Counted from the first letter of the stretch, positions 42,812-51,672 are shown. The stretch: 64,000 nt of DNA from Laspinema sp. D2d (GCF_025370755.1 NZ_JAMXFC010000012.1:62001-126000), one strand, 5' to 3'. Numbers and translations: made by a program. Notes: a model not told the origin generated them from the letters alone.

Positions 42812-44005
42812 TTACATTAACCCGGGAAAGGTGCGATCGCCCCGCAGACCCTCAAATTCCATATCCGTGGCAATTTTCTCAAGATAGGAGTCTCCGCCCC
42901 AATGAATCGCCTGTTCCAAGCTGGCAACGGCCCCGAGTCCATCCCCTTGGCGGATCAAGTAGCGGGCCAGGTCGTACCAAATTGCCCCATCTTCGGGTTC
43001 AATCGTCAAGGCTTTTTGGAAGCTCATCACCGCCTCATCGTAGCGACAAAGCTCCCCGAGAGCAATTCCCAGGTCATGCCATACCCAAGCGCTTAAGCCC
43101 TCATACTCTTCACCCCAACGGTTCCAGTTCGGTTCACACTCCAAGGCGCGGTCAAAGCTTGCCACCGCCTCCTCGTAGTTGCCTAACTGACTATGGGCAT
43201 TCCCCAATTGATACCAAGGCCAGAAATTATCCGAGTAGATAGAAATAGCGCGTTCGTAGCACTGGAGGGCTTCTGCGGGCCGGTCTAGGTCATCCAAAGC
43301 AATGCCGCGATCGTACCAAACCAAATCATTCTCAGGGTCAATCTCCAATGCCCGGTCATAGCTGGCGATCGCCGCTTCCGTCTCTCCTAACAGGTCCAAC
43401 ATTTTCCCCTGGTGATACCAGGCCATTTCTGCGGTAGGTTTCATGTCCAGAGCAAAATCATAACTTGCTAACGCCTTGTCATACTCCTGCATCATCTCCA
43501 GGGCAATCCCTCGACGATACCAGGCCCAATAATCCGTAGGCCGTACTTCCAGGGCGCGATCGTAGCTGGCGACTGCCTCCTCATAGCGACGGGCCTGACC
43601 GAGGGTAATCCCCCGTTCATACCAGGCCCAATAGTCTCCCGGACGGGTTTCTAGGGCGCGGTCATAGCTGGCGACGGCCTCCTCATACTCCCGCAATTGC
43701 CGGAAAGCACTTCCCCGTTCATACCAAGCCCAATAATCACCCGGACGGGCTTTTAAAGCGCGGTCATAGCTGGCGACTGCCTCCTCATACCGCCCCAACT
43801 CATCTAAAACATTGCCAATTTGATACCAAGCCCAATAATCTTCCGGGCGATATTCTACCGCTTTATCGTAGCAGCTAAGGGCATCTTGATAATGGCCCGC
43901 ATCCCGCATGGCATTGGCCTGTTGATACCATTCCCAATAGCTATCGGGCCTACATTCTAAAGTGCGCTCATAGATAGAAATTGCGCGACTCATTGTTTGA
44001 CTCAT
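42812..44005 (-). CDS. TPR protein with tryptophan-rich repeats (397 aa)
   Basis: 397 aa from the ATG at 44005 (MSQTMSRAIS). The frame is open back to a TTG at 44059, but without an ATG there. About eleven TPR units follow. The first seven carry the DYWAWY(E/Q/R)RG motif with R(P)GDYWAWYERG almost unchanged, and the rest diverge (NDLVWYDRGIAL, DNFWPWYQLG, GAIWYDLARYL). The consecutive near-identical units indicate recent internal duplication. It has no signal peptide. It shares the repeat type with the downstream paralogue at 41485. The function is unknown; a protein-interaction scaffold is likely. Confidence 0.93.
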   Translation of the reverse strand: MSQTMSRAISIYERTLECRPDSYWEWYQQANAMRDAGHYQDALSCYDKAVEYRPEDYWAWYQIGNVLDELGRYEEAVASYDRALKARPGDYWAWYERGSAFRQLREYEEAVASYDRALETRPGDYWAWYERGITLGQARRYEEAVASYDRALEVRPTDYWAWYRRGIALEMMQEYDKALASYDFALDMKPTAEMAWYHQGKMLDLLGETEAAIASYDRALEIDPENDLVWYDRGIALDDLDRPAEALQCYERAISIYSDNFWPWYQLGNAHSQLGNYEEAVASFDRALECEPNWNRWGEEYEGLSAWVWHDLGIALGELCRYDEAVMSFQKALTIEPEDGAIWYDLARYLIRQGDGLGAVASLEQAIHWGGDSYLEKIATDMEFEGLRGDRTFPGLM

Positions 44006-44127
44006 ACTTTTAGTGCAAAATCTATTAAATCTCTCCAATATTAAGGATACTGCGATCAAAGCTCACTCGGCTCGGTAAAATTACTTTGAATTAGTTAAAT
44101 TTTCAACAATAAGCCCAGAAAGATTTG

Positions 44128-45537
44128 ATGAGCGAACAATCCGAATTAGACTACCGCATAGAACGGGATTCGATGGGAGAACGGCAAATTCCCGCCGCTG
44201 CCTACTATGGGATCCAAACCCTCCGGGCCACGGAAAATTTTCCCATCAGTGGACTCAAACCCTTACCCACCTACCTGGATGCCTGTTTGCTAATCAAAAA
44301 AGCCACCGCCCTTGCTAATGGGGAACTCGGCTGCATTCCCCAGGAACTAAGTCAGGCGATCGCCGAGGCTGCGGATGAAATCCTCAAGGGCGCATTACGG
44401 GATCAATTTGTGGTAGATGTTTACCAAGCTGGTGCCGGAACCTCTCACCACATGAATGTAAACGAAGTGCTGGCAAATCGCGCCCTAGAACTTCTGGGTG
44501 ACTGCAAGGGCAATTATCAGCGGATTAGCCCGAATGATACGGTCAACTACGGGCAATCCACCAATGATGTCATACCCACCGCCATTCGTATTGGCGGACT
44601 TTTGGCCTTGCAACATAGTCTTTATCCTGCCCTCAACGCGGCGATCGCTGCCTTAGAAGCCAAAGCAGTGGAATTTGAGGATATCGTCAAATCCGGCAGA
44701 ACCCATCTGCAAGACGCCGTACCCGTCCGACTTGGGGAAAGTTTTCGTGCCTGGGCTTATATACTTACGGAACACCGGACGCGCATCGAAACTGCGGGGA
44801 AAGAACTCACCGTACTGGGAATAGGGGGAAGTGCGGCGGGAACGGGTTTAAATACTCATCCCGAGTATCGCGAACAGGTGGTGAAGATTCTCTCAGCGTT
44901 GATTAATATTCCTTTGACTCCGACGCCGCACTTGATGGCAGCCATGCAAAGTATGGCCCCCTTTGTCAGCGTTTCCGGTGCATTAAGAAATTTAGCCACG
45001 GATTGCCTGAAAATTTCCCATGATTTGCGCTTGATGGATTCGGGACCGAAAACGGGACTCAAGGAAATTCAATTACCCCCGGTACAACCCGGGTCCTCGA
45101 TCATGCCCGGGAAATATAATCCGGTGATGGCAGAGATGACTTCGATGGTGTGTTTTCAGGTGATGGGATATGACAGTGCGATCGCCCTAGCCGCACAAGG
45201 GGGACAATTAGAACTGAACGTAATGATGCCGTTAATTGCCTATAACCTCATTCACAGCATTGAAATTTTAGGTCATGCGATCGGGGCACTCAGCGAGTTT
45301 TGTCTTCAAGGCATTACCTGCGATCGCAGCCGTTGTGAACATTACGCTGAGGGTAGTTTAGCCCTCGTCACCGCCCTCAACCCCCATATCGGCTACCTCA
45401 ACGCCGCCGCCGTCGCCAAAGAGTCCCTAGAAACCGGGAAATCCTTACGGCAAATCGTCCTAGAACGGGGTTTAATGACCTCAGAACAGTTAGCGGAGGT
45501 TCTGGATTTACAAAAAATGAGCGCCCTCCCGCATTAA
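44128..45537 (+). CDS. aspA: Aspartate ammonia-lyase (aspartase)
   Basis: 469 aa from the ATG at 44128 (a TTG precedes it). It belongs to the fumarase/aspartase superfamily, converting L-aspartate reversibly to fumarate and ammonia. The conserved blocks are GAGTSHHMNVNEVLANRA (residues about 106-123), QSTNDVIPTA, SGRTHLQDAVP, the catalytic-lid motif GSSIMPGKYNPV (about 324-335) and the C-terminal ITCDRSRCEHYAEGSLALVT. The GSSxMPxK motif and TSHHMNVNEV favour aspartase over fumarase class II, but activity is not proven by sequence. It is divergent from the TPR gene at 44005 with about 120 nt between. Confidence 0.88.
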   Translation: MSEQSELDYRIERDSMGERQIPAAAYYGIQTLRATENFPISGLKPLPTYLDACLLIKKATALANGELGCIPQELSQAIAEAADEILKGALRDQFVVDVYQAGAGTSHHMNVNEVLANRALELLGDCKGNYQRISPNDTVNYGQSTNDVIPTAIRIGGLLALQHSLYPALNAAIAALEAKAVEFEDIVKSGRTHLQDAVPVRLGESFRAWAYILTEHRTRIETAGKELTVLGIGGSAAGTGLNTHPEYREQVVKILSALINIPLTPTPHLMAAMQSMAPFVSVSGALRNLATDCLKISHDLRLMDSGPKTGLKEIQLPPVQPGSSIMPGKYNPVMAEMTSMVCFQVMGYDSAIALAAQGGQLELNVMMPLIAYNLIHSIEILGHAIGALSEFCLQGITCDRSRCEHYAEGSLALVTALNPHIGYLNAAAVAKESLETGKSLRQIVLERGLMTSEQLAEVLDLQKMSALPH

Positions 45538-45627
45538 AACTCGAACCCGGACATCCCGCCACGACTTCACTCGTTCTCTCCCCAGGACTTACCCATTAGA
45601 CTGCTTGCAAAATTTCTTAAAGCCCCC

Positions 45628-45693
45628 CAGGAACTAAACATTTCTTCCTCTGGCTTCCCCCAGGAACTAAATATTTCTTCCTCTGGCTTCCCC
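45628..45693. repeat. 33-bp tandem duplication
   Basis: Two consecutive 33-bp units (45628-45660 and 45661-45693), starting CAGGAACTAAA and ending TCTGGCTTCCCC, differ at a single base. They sit in the 379-bp gap downstream of aspA (45538-45916), which carries no supported gene. An apparent minus-strand reading frame with a repeated KPEEE(I/M)FSSWG is only a product of this repeat. Confidence 0.85.
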
Positions 45694-45705
45694 CTTCTTA
45701 AGGGG

Positions 45706-45749
45706 GACGGGAGGGGGATCGACCGGGGACGGGAGGGGGATCGACCGGG
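45706..45749. repeat. 22-bp tandem duplication, G-rich
   Basis: Units 45706-45727 and 45728-45749 (GACGGGAGGGGGATCGACCG type) repeat with a period of 22 bp directly after the 33-bp pair. Both duplications look recent, as expected from slippage or a small rearrangement in a palindromic repeat. Confidence 0.8.
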
Positions 45750-45916
45750 GATCAATAAACCTGGGGAAGAACTTCAGAGGTATGGGGAAGTGCGGAATCA
45801 ACCGTAAACCTGCTGACTTGCAAGCCTGTTTCGTCTGGGACAGCCTACCTGTTAAATTAAGTACAGGTGGCGGCATACCACCGAAATTCACACAATTGTC
45901 AATATGGAGTGCAATT

Positions 45917-46237
45917 ATGGCGAGAGGTTCATTTGCCACAATGCAAGCTCAATCGAGTACAGAAGTGACCTTTTATTATGAAAATGGTCATACAGACTCA
46001 TTTAAGGTTCCGGTTCCTGGCGCTCAATTTCAGCAGCAGTTACCCCAGTTGTTAGCCCAACCCTGGATTACCTTGCATCTCGTCGATAATACGGTGATAG
46101 TCTCAATGGCTAAGGTGGTTAAGGTAGAAATTAATCCCCCTGTTCCCGAACTGCAAGGTCCCGGCGTTATCAATAACGGAGAACGCGTGACGACGATGCA
46201 GCGGGGTGCTACGGGACGCTTACCACAAAATGGTTGA
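45917..46237 (+). CDS. Small protein of unknown function (106 aa)
   Basis: 106 aa from the ATG at 45917, with GGAG 8 nt upstream; the frame is open further upstream, but that part is not protein-like. Visible elements are MARGSFATMQAQSSTEVTF, a tyrosine-containing strand YYENGHTDSFKVPVPG, QQQLPQLLAQPWITLHLVDNTVIVSMAKVVKVEINPP, and a low-complexity tail GERVTTMQRGATGRLPQNG. The beta-rich middle suggests a small binding domain; I do not recognise a family. It has no signal peptide. A terminator-like hairpin follows it, so it is probably a single gene. Confidence 0.65.
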   Translation: MARGSFATMQAQSSTEVTFYYENGHTDSFKVPVPGAQFQQQLPQLLAQPWITLHLVDNTVIVSMAKVVKVEINPPVPELQGPGVINNGERVTTMQRGATGRLPQNG

Positions 46238-46285
46238 ATTTTCAATCGAAGATCGAGGGGATTTTTGAAGTGGGTCAAGGTCATG

Positions 46286-46348
46286 CCTGGGAGGGGATTC
46301 ATCACTCTAAACTGTTTACCCCTCCCGGGTAGTGGTTGACTCTTTTTT
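46286..46348 (+). terminator. GC hairpin followed by a T-run
   Basis: GGGAGGGG (46289-46296) pairs with CCCCTCCC (46319-46326), and a run of six T follows at 46343-46348, after 16 nt. It lies between the 106-aa gene and the DUF362 gene on the + strand. Confidence 0.5.
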
Positions 46349-46372
46349 AATAAAATTAGCTCAGTTTATCTC

Positions 46373-47332
46373 ATGACAATCGTTAGTTTAATTCGCGCCA
46401 ATTCTTACGAAAAAGTAGCTCTTAGAGCATCTATAGAGACTGTTTTAGCGCCTCTAGGAGGAATGAGTGCCCTTGTCAAACCCGGCGATCGGGTTTTGCT
46501 GAAACCTAACTTGCTCACCGGGTCTCATCCGACTAAAGAATGTGTCACTCGACCCGAAATCGTCTGCTGTGTAGCAGAAATGGTGATGGAAGTGGGAGGA
46601 AAACCTTTTTTAGGAGATAGTCCAGCTTTTGGGAGTGCCCGGGGGGTAGCGTTTGCCAATGGATATCAAGAGATTGTGGACCAATTGAATTTACCGATTG
46701 TGGAATTTCATGGGAAGCGATATCCAACGAATGCCACGGAATTTAATCATTTACGATTATCGAAGGAGGCAATGGAAGCCGATGTTGTGATTAATTTACC
46801 CAAGGTGAAATCCCATGTTCAATTGACGATGACAATGGGGGTTAAAAATTTATTTGGCTGTGTTCCCGGAAAAATGAAAGCCTGGTGGCATTTGGAAGCG
46901 GGAAAGGATGTGAATCGCTTTGGGGAAATGTTAGTAGAAACGGCGCGGGTGATTTCTCCTAATTTAACGATTGTTGATGGGATTATCGGCCATGAAGGGA
47001 ATGGTCCAAGTGGGGGAGAACCCCGACTGCTGGGACTGTTGGCGGCGTCGGAGAATGTGTTTGCCTGCGATCGCGCCCTACTAGAGGTGCTGAATGTCCC
47101 ACCAGAACTGGTCCCCACTGCTGCGGCATCGTTACGATTGGGGATCTGTCCAGAATTGGCAGAGATTCAGTTTCCTTTGTTGAAACCTGTTGACTTCAAT
47201 ATTCAGGATTGGAAGCTGCCAGATGCCTTAGTTCCCATTGATTTTGGAATGCCTCGCGTTCTCAAATCTACGTTCCGGCATTTGTACATTCGGTTTATTA
47301 AGGAACCGATAAAATTGTATGGGAATCGGTAG
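46373..47332 (+). CDS. DUF362 domain-containing protein
   Basis: 319 aa. It spans the whole DUF362 core: GDRVLLKPNLL (residues about 38-48), GGKPFLGDSPAFGSARG, ADVVINLPKVKSH and MGVKNLFGCVPGKMKAWWH, with the ISPNLTIVDGIIGHEGNGPSGGEPR block typical of the family. Many DUF362 proteins carry ferredoxin-like Fe-S domains at the C-terminus; this one has none, and only scattered cysteines. The biochemical role is unknown; some homologues are linked to iron-sulfur or redox processes. It converges on the CHAT protease gene across a repeat hairpin. Confidence 0.88.
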   Translation: MTIVSLIRANSYEKVALRASIETVLAPLGGMSALVKPGDRVLLKPNLLTGSHPTKECVTRPEIVCCVAEMVMEVGGKPFLGDSPAFGSARGVAFANGYQEIVDQLNLPIVEFHGKRYPTNATEFNHLRLSKEAMEADVVINLPKVKSHVQLTMTMGVKNLFGCVPGKMKAWWHLEAGKDVNRFGEMLVETARVISPNLTIVDGIIGHEGNGPSGGEPRLLGLLAASENVFACDRALLEVLNVPPELVPTAAASLRLGICPELAEIQFPLLKPVDFNIQDWKLPDALVPIDFGMPRVLKSTFRHLYIRFIKEPIKLYGNR

Positions 47333-47406
47333 AGTTAAGACGTTAGTTTTAAAAAAGATTCATCGCCTAAAATTTGCGATTTGAATCCGGGACGAAGAGG
47401 AAAAAT

Positions 47407-47469
47407 AAACCGGCTTTCTGCTGCTAGTTGGGGATAAATTCCCCAATCTTTAGCCCAGAAACCCGGTTT
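47407..47469. terminator. Bidirectional hairpin of the dispersed AAACCGG family
   Basis: AAACCGG-CTTTCTG pairs with CAGAAA-CCCGGTTT, and inside it TTGGGGA and TTCCCCAA form a second stem. Its place between two convergent genes fits a shared transcription end. The same repeat family occurs at 33047. Confidence 0.55.
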
Positions 47470-47494
47470 ACAACTGTTGCTAAAACAGGAAAGT

Positions 47495-48895
47495 TTAGGC
47501 TTCTCCAATTAAGGTAAAGGCTGCCCAGTCTCGGGGGTTGGGATACTGTTCCATTGTGGTTAACATGGCCGTTCTTAGGGATTGGGCTTTATCACAGGTT
47601 TGGCGGAATTGGTAATAAAATTCTTTCATAAAATCTAGGTTGGAGGTGGTGGGGGGTAACCAGAGAGACATTAGTAAACTGGGTACTCCAGCGGTGATAA
47701 AAGCTTGAGATAATTCCACAACTCCATCCCCCCAAATTCGACCTCTGCCGGTATCACAGCCACTCAAAACCACGAGTTGAGCGGTGAGATTTAAGTGTAA
47801 GATGTCATTAATTGTCATCAGTCCATGAGTGTTGGGACTGGGTGCAAAGGCGATCGCCGATTGCAATCCTTCGATGTCATCAAGAAAAACATGGGTAGCC
47901 AGATGAATGATATTGGCAGACCCCATTTTTTGGAGGATAGCTGATTTCGTAGCCCGATCGCCCGTAATCGGTTGAGTTTTCAGGACCTGGGCGATCGCCT
48001 CCGCTTCCAGTTGAGTCCCCGGAATTTGCAGCAATTGTACCGGCGGTTCCCCAAATTCCAAACAAATGCTAGGCATGGTAGGGTTTCCAACGACGAGGCA
48101 TTCTTGAAGGGATTCCAGGGTCAAGCAGCAATGAGGGCTGCTATTTCCTCCCACCGTCTGAAATGCGAGTTCCCGTTCAACGAGGGGTTCTCGTTGCCGC
48201 TGAGTCACCCCCAGGGCTTGAATGGAGGGGGCGGTGAGTAGGGTATGCTTTTCGATGGGATATTGACCATTGGAATCGATTAATGCCGCAAAGGGAACCA
48301 GGAATAAAAAATCCTGGGGAATAATCGTCACCCGTTTTTGGGGGTCCTTGGGCAACAAATCGGCGATCGGTGCTATGAGAATTTGATACAAGAACTGGAG
48401 TTGTTGGCGACAAAGCAACCGTTCGCGATCGCTATAGCCCACATTAATTAATTCCCGGACGCTACGAACCAGACCCGCTAGGGACGTGTTATCTTCGTAC
48501 CAGACCGATTGCAGGTCTACTTGACGAAAGTCAATTTTCCCCGAGGGCGAAATAACCCAAATAAATAGTTCAGTCGCATAAGCGTACAGGGTCTTGATCC
48601 CGATTTGCAGCCGCGACATTTCATAAAATTGTTGATAATCATAAATCAAGGAATAATAAACTAAAGTCGAATTGTGAGCTTTAGCAATTTGTTTAATTTT
48701 ATAAAGACTCGGGGGTTCTACGGAACCCAGGCACTTACCCTCTGGTCCTAATCGGGTGGCTAAGAGATGCTCAACTGCTTTGGATCGTCCTTGTTCTGCC
48801 ACTTCTAAGGCCGCTTCAGTTCTGCGTTGAACTACTAAAATTCGTTCAAAACCTCGGTAAATATCCGGTTGTCCTTCATGCGCAAAAATGTTCAT
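47495..48895 (-). CDS. CHAT-domain caspase-like protease, short form
   Basis: 466 aa. The CHAT domain (about 240-465) has the catalytic dyad in NIIHLATHVFLDD (His) and VVLSGCDTGRG (Cys), followed by GDGVVELSQAFITAGVPSLLMSLW. The N-terminal 235 residues hold the segment usually found after TPR repeats (EAALEVAEQGRSKAVEHLL, then SSTLVYYSL-like blocks). The TPR array itself is missing, so the protein begins in the middle of a TPR-like helix (YRGFERILVVQRRTEAALEV). It is either a short natural form or a 5'-truncated gene. CHAT proteases include eukaryotic separase relatives and cyanobacterial effectors; its target is unknown. ATG at 48895. Confidence 0.9.
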   Translation of the reverse strand: MNIFAHEGQPDIYRGFERILVVQRRTEAALEVAEQGRSKAVEHLLATRLGPEGKCLGSVEPPSLYKIKQIAKAHNSTLVYYSLIYDYQQFYEMSRLQIGIKTLYAYATELFIWVISPSGKIDFRQVDLQSVWYEDNTSLAGLVRSVRELINVGYSDRERLLCRQQLQFLYQILIAPIADLLPKDPQKRVTIIPQDFLFLVPFAALIDSNGQYPIEKHTLLTAPSIQALGVTQRQREPLVERELAFQTVGGNSSPHCCLTLESLQECLVVGNPTMPSICLEFGEPPVQLLQIPGTQLEAEAIAQVLKTQPITGDRATKSAILQKMGSANIIHLATHVFLDDIEGLQSAIAFAPSPNTHGLMTINDILHLNLTAQLVVLSGCDTGRGRIWGDGVVELSQAFITAGVPSLLMSLWLPPTTSNLDFMKEFYYQFRQTCDKAQSLRTAMLTTMEQYPNPRDWAAFTLIGEA

Positions 48896-49104
48896 GCTTT
48901 GCCCCTAAGTTCAGCATTCAATACGATCGCCTTGACCGGAAGGAAACGCCGCGTTATTTTTAGGCGATCCCTTAAATCATAATCGATTTCAGCCCTCATG
49001 AATAGGTCGGTTTCAGGCTTTTTTTCGAGGTTTTTGTTGCGTTTTGTTGCGCGATCGCCCCCTTGCGGAGAGCGGGGTTAGGGGCTCAGAAAAATTGAGG
49101 GTTG
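48896..49104. other. Region upstream of the CHAT gene, no gene seen
   Basis: No extension of the CHAT protein N-terminus (TPR remnant) is visible in any frame on the minus strand here. HIP1 sites and G-rich runs are present. A short open frame is listed at 49105. Bases 49252-49389 show nothing of note. Confidence 0.4.
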
Positions 49105-49251
49105 ATGATGACACAAAATCCAATATTTTTAGGTCTGCAAACCCTGATCAATTCACCGGGTTCGGCAACTGGGAGCGGATCGTTTCCGGCGCTTCTATGC
49201 AGAGAAAACCCAGGGTTAAAAACCGGATGGATAGAGTATGAGGACTTTTAA
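49105..49251 (+). CDS. Possible 48-aa small protein
   Basis: An open frame ATG-ATG-ACA... to TAA, with GAGGG 6 nt upstream. The product (MMTQNPIFLGLQTLINSPG... ending GWIEYEDF) has plausible composition but is serine/glycine-rich in the middle. I cannot tell it from a chance frame and include it for completeness. Confidence 0.25.
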   Translation: MMTQNPIFLGLQTLINSPGSATGSGSFPALLCRENPGLKTGWIEYEDF

Positions 49252-49389
49252 TCAATGGCTGTCGTCTCGGGGAGTAGGTCCCTTCACTCCTCGCGGTTGG
49301 CGATCCAAAAGGGACCTCATCCCTGCTCCATATTTGAGGAACACCCAAACTGAGCAGGATCTGGGCAGATATTAAGTTGGGGATTGCCC

Positions 49390-50115
49390 CTAGGGGATCA
49401 GTGGCGGTTCTGGAGTGGATGGCTCAAAAACTGGAGCACCCGTGGGATTTAGGGTCGGTACCGCAGGGGACAAGGGTTTTGCAGAAAGGGTATTGGCGAC
49501 CAAAACATACCCTAAGTAAGCGGGTAAAACCATCGAAGCCACGGCGGCGATCGCACCAACCACATTCAGCCACCCTGTAGCCGGTCCATAATGAGAGCGA
49601 TAGGGGTCAAAATTGATCCCCTCCTCCTTAATCATTGTTCGCCATGCGATCGCCCGCTTGAACCGGACCCGGCGATCGTCCAGCTTTTCCAAAAGTGTCC
49701 AACCGGCTTGTAGTTCTTCCTCACACAATCCCTGGAAAATTTGGGGATCGCGAAACAAATCGAAACTGGCCCGCACGATTTTATACTCCCACTCACCATT
49801 GTGGGAATCCCGAGAAGACCCAACACTCGCCTCGGGCACAGGGGGACGCAAGGCAGCAATCACCGCCGTTACCTCCTCGGGTTTAGGCGGTACAGAAAAT
49901 TGTTCTGCACTCTTGCCGCCATTCAGAGGCAAGGACGTGGGTGGGTGTTCGACTTTTGTTAAATTTCGATGATTTTGATGATCCGTCACAAGTTCTTCCT
50001 CCTCCTGATCTTGTTGCCGTAACAGTAGTTGCCTCCAGCGCAACCAACCCCCGGCAACCACTGCCTCAATGCCGAGACTCCCCACAAATACGCTCCACAA
50101 CACAATGACTTGCAT
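49390..50115 (-). CDS. Membrane protein of unknown function (241 aa)
   Basis: 241 aa from the ATG at 50115 (MQVIVLWSVF); the frame is open upstream, but that part is not protein-like. An N-terminal membrane helix (about 1-22, VIVLWSVFVGSLGIEAVVAGG), a charged glutamate-rich linker, then a small globular part WEYKIVRASFDLFRDP...LQAGWTLLEKLDDRRVRFKR (about residues 110-160, similar to the DUF4177-type YEYK...GW core) and a second membrane helix (about 190-215). A proline-rich C-terminal tail follows. The likely topology is two transmembrane helices around a cytoplasmic or periplasmic domain. The function is unknown. Confidence 0.7.
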   Translation of the reverse strand: MQVIVLWSVFVGSLGIEAVVAGGWLRWRQLLLRQQDQEEEELVTDHQNHRNLTKVEHPPTSLPLNGGKSAEQFSVPPKPEEVTAVIAALRPPVPEASVGSSRDSHNGEWEYKIVRASFDLFRDPQIFQGLCEEELQAGWTLLEKLDDRRVRFKRAIAWRTMIKEEGINFDPYRSHYGPATGWLNVVGAIAAVASMVLPAYLGYVLVANTLSAKPLSPAVPTLNPTGAPVFEPSTPEPPLIP

Positions 50116-50374
50116 ATTTTTCCTTGCCTCAAGGGTGTGAGATGAAGGATGAGGGATGAAGGGGACCGTCTCAGGGCGCAAGGATTAGCAAATTTCTCAA
50201 ATTTTATTTGGGGGTTAAAATTTGGTGATTTTTATGCAAAACTCTACCCCTTGCTGCGGACTTATCCAGGATGGGAGAGGATTAAGCTAGGCTTCTTTCC
50301 CACCCTAAGCTCCAAAAAAGCTGGGTTATGGCGCTTGAATGGTCCCTTAAAACTTCATCGTTTAGACTTCACCC

Positions 50375-51538
50375 TTATTCCTTTAGTTTTAAATACCCTT
50401 CCACTAAACAATCGGTTCCAATCGTCCGCCATTTTACCCGGTCTAAGGTTAAGGCATCACCCATCCGAGTTAAGCCCAAATTCCCGACGGGCGAGGGTGC
50501 TGATTGACCCCCGACAATTTTGGGGGCAATAAACGCGAGAACTTTTTGAACTGCGCCATCTGCGATCGCCCGCGCTGCCAACAGTCCACCACATTCCCAC
50601 AGAACCGACAGAAACTCCCGCTGATAGAGATACTCCATCGCGATCGCCGGAGTTAAGGGATCAAGCTCTATCACTTCAACGCCTTTATTCAAAAGCCACT
50701 GCTGCATATCCGGATTTGCTCCGGGCTGAGTCAGCACTAGGGTCCCTGCCTCGGAAACCTCCCACAGATGGGCCGATTCGGGCAAATCTAGGGTACGAGT
50801 CATCACCACGCGTAAGGGGTTCTGAGTGCCGGTATGGTGACTGGTGAGCTGCGGATTGTCCTGACGCACCGTATTTCCCCCGATGATAACGGCATCGCAC
50901 ACCGCACGCAGGGTATGCACTTCATGACGCGCTTCGGGACTGGTAATCCAGGTGCTGTGCCCGGTGGTGGTGGCAATTTTGCCATCGAGGGTCATGGCAT
51001 ATTTTAAAATTCCAAAGGGACGATGGTAGATGACCCGATGGAGAAAAGCTTCATTCAGCTTGCGGCAGGCTTCTTCTTCGACTCCTACCACTACTTCAAT
51101 TCCTGCCGATCGCAGGCGCTGGATACCCCCACCGGACACCCGGGGATCAGCATCAACCATCCCCACCACCACTTTGGCGACTTTCGCTGCAATCAAGGCT
51201 TCAGAACAAGGGGGGGTGCGTCCATAATGATTGCAAGGTTCTAGGTTGACATAGACTGTGGCACCTTGGGCCTGTTCCCCAGCTCCTTGCAGAGCAAAGA
51301 CTTCTGCATGAGGCTGTCCCGCACCGGGATGAAAACCTTCTGAGATGATTTGGCCCTCTTTGACAATCACGGAACCCACTAAGGGGTTCGGTGCCGTCTT
51401 TCCTAATGCAAGTTGAGCCAACTCAATACAGCGACGCATCATTGAGCAATCAAAGTCGCTAAACTCACTCTCGCCACTGGGGTTTGAGGGGGTAAAGTCT
51501 GGATTCGGGAGTCCTGGCACTTGAGAGGTCACGGGCAA
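50375..51538 (-). CDS. ribD: Bifunctional diaminohydroxyphosphoribosylaminopyrimidine deaminase/reductase (RibD)
   Basis: 387 aa, two domains of riboflavin synthesis. The N-terminal deaminase has the zinc site HAEVFAL (His near residue 77) and PCNHYGRTPPC; the C-terminal reductase has FGILKYAMTLDGKIAT, VIIGGNTVRQDNP and LWECGGLLAARAIADG. The sequence order is typical. The first in-frame starts are TTG (51538) and GTG (51532); the first ATG is 32 residues in and would remove sequence usually present, so I use TTG with AAGGA upstream. It is divergent from the MscS gene with no more than 134 bp between the coding regions. Confidence 0.93.
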   Translation of the reverse strand: MPVTSQVPGLPNPDFTPSNPSGESEFSDFDCSMMRRCIELAQLALGKTAPNPLVGSVIVKEGQIISEGFHPGAGQPHAEVFALQGAGEQAQGATVYVNLEPCNHYGRTPPCSEALIAAKVAKVVVGMVDADPRVSGGGIQRLRSAGIEVVVGVEEEACRKLNEAFLHRVIYHRPFGILKYAMTLDGKIATTTGHSTWITSPEARHEVHTLRAVCDAVIIGGNTVRQDNPQLTSHHTGTQNPLRVVMTRTLDLPESAHLWEVSEAGTLVLTQPGANPDMQQWLLNKGVEVIELDPLTPAIAMEYLYQREFLSVLWECGGLLAARAIADGAVQKVLAFIAPKIVGGQSAPSPVGNLGLTRMGDALTLDRVKWRTIGTDCLVEGYLKLKE

Positions 51539-51672
51539 ATGTTCCTTTTCCTGCTGTCATGATGAAGCTTAACCCTGAGTTTATCGAAAAGACTGACGTT
51601 CCAACAGCCACGCAGTATAATCAAGTCGAAGCGAGGTTAAGTTTTGTGAAGTTAAAAGCTGAAAAAATTATC

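Noticed and set aside
45567-45939. Minus-strand frames with KPEEEIFSSWG repeats downstream of aspA
   Set aside because: Arise from the 33-bp and 22-bp tandem duplications; no ribosome binding site.
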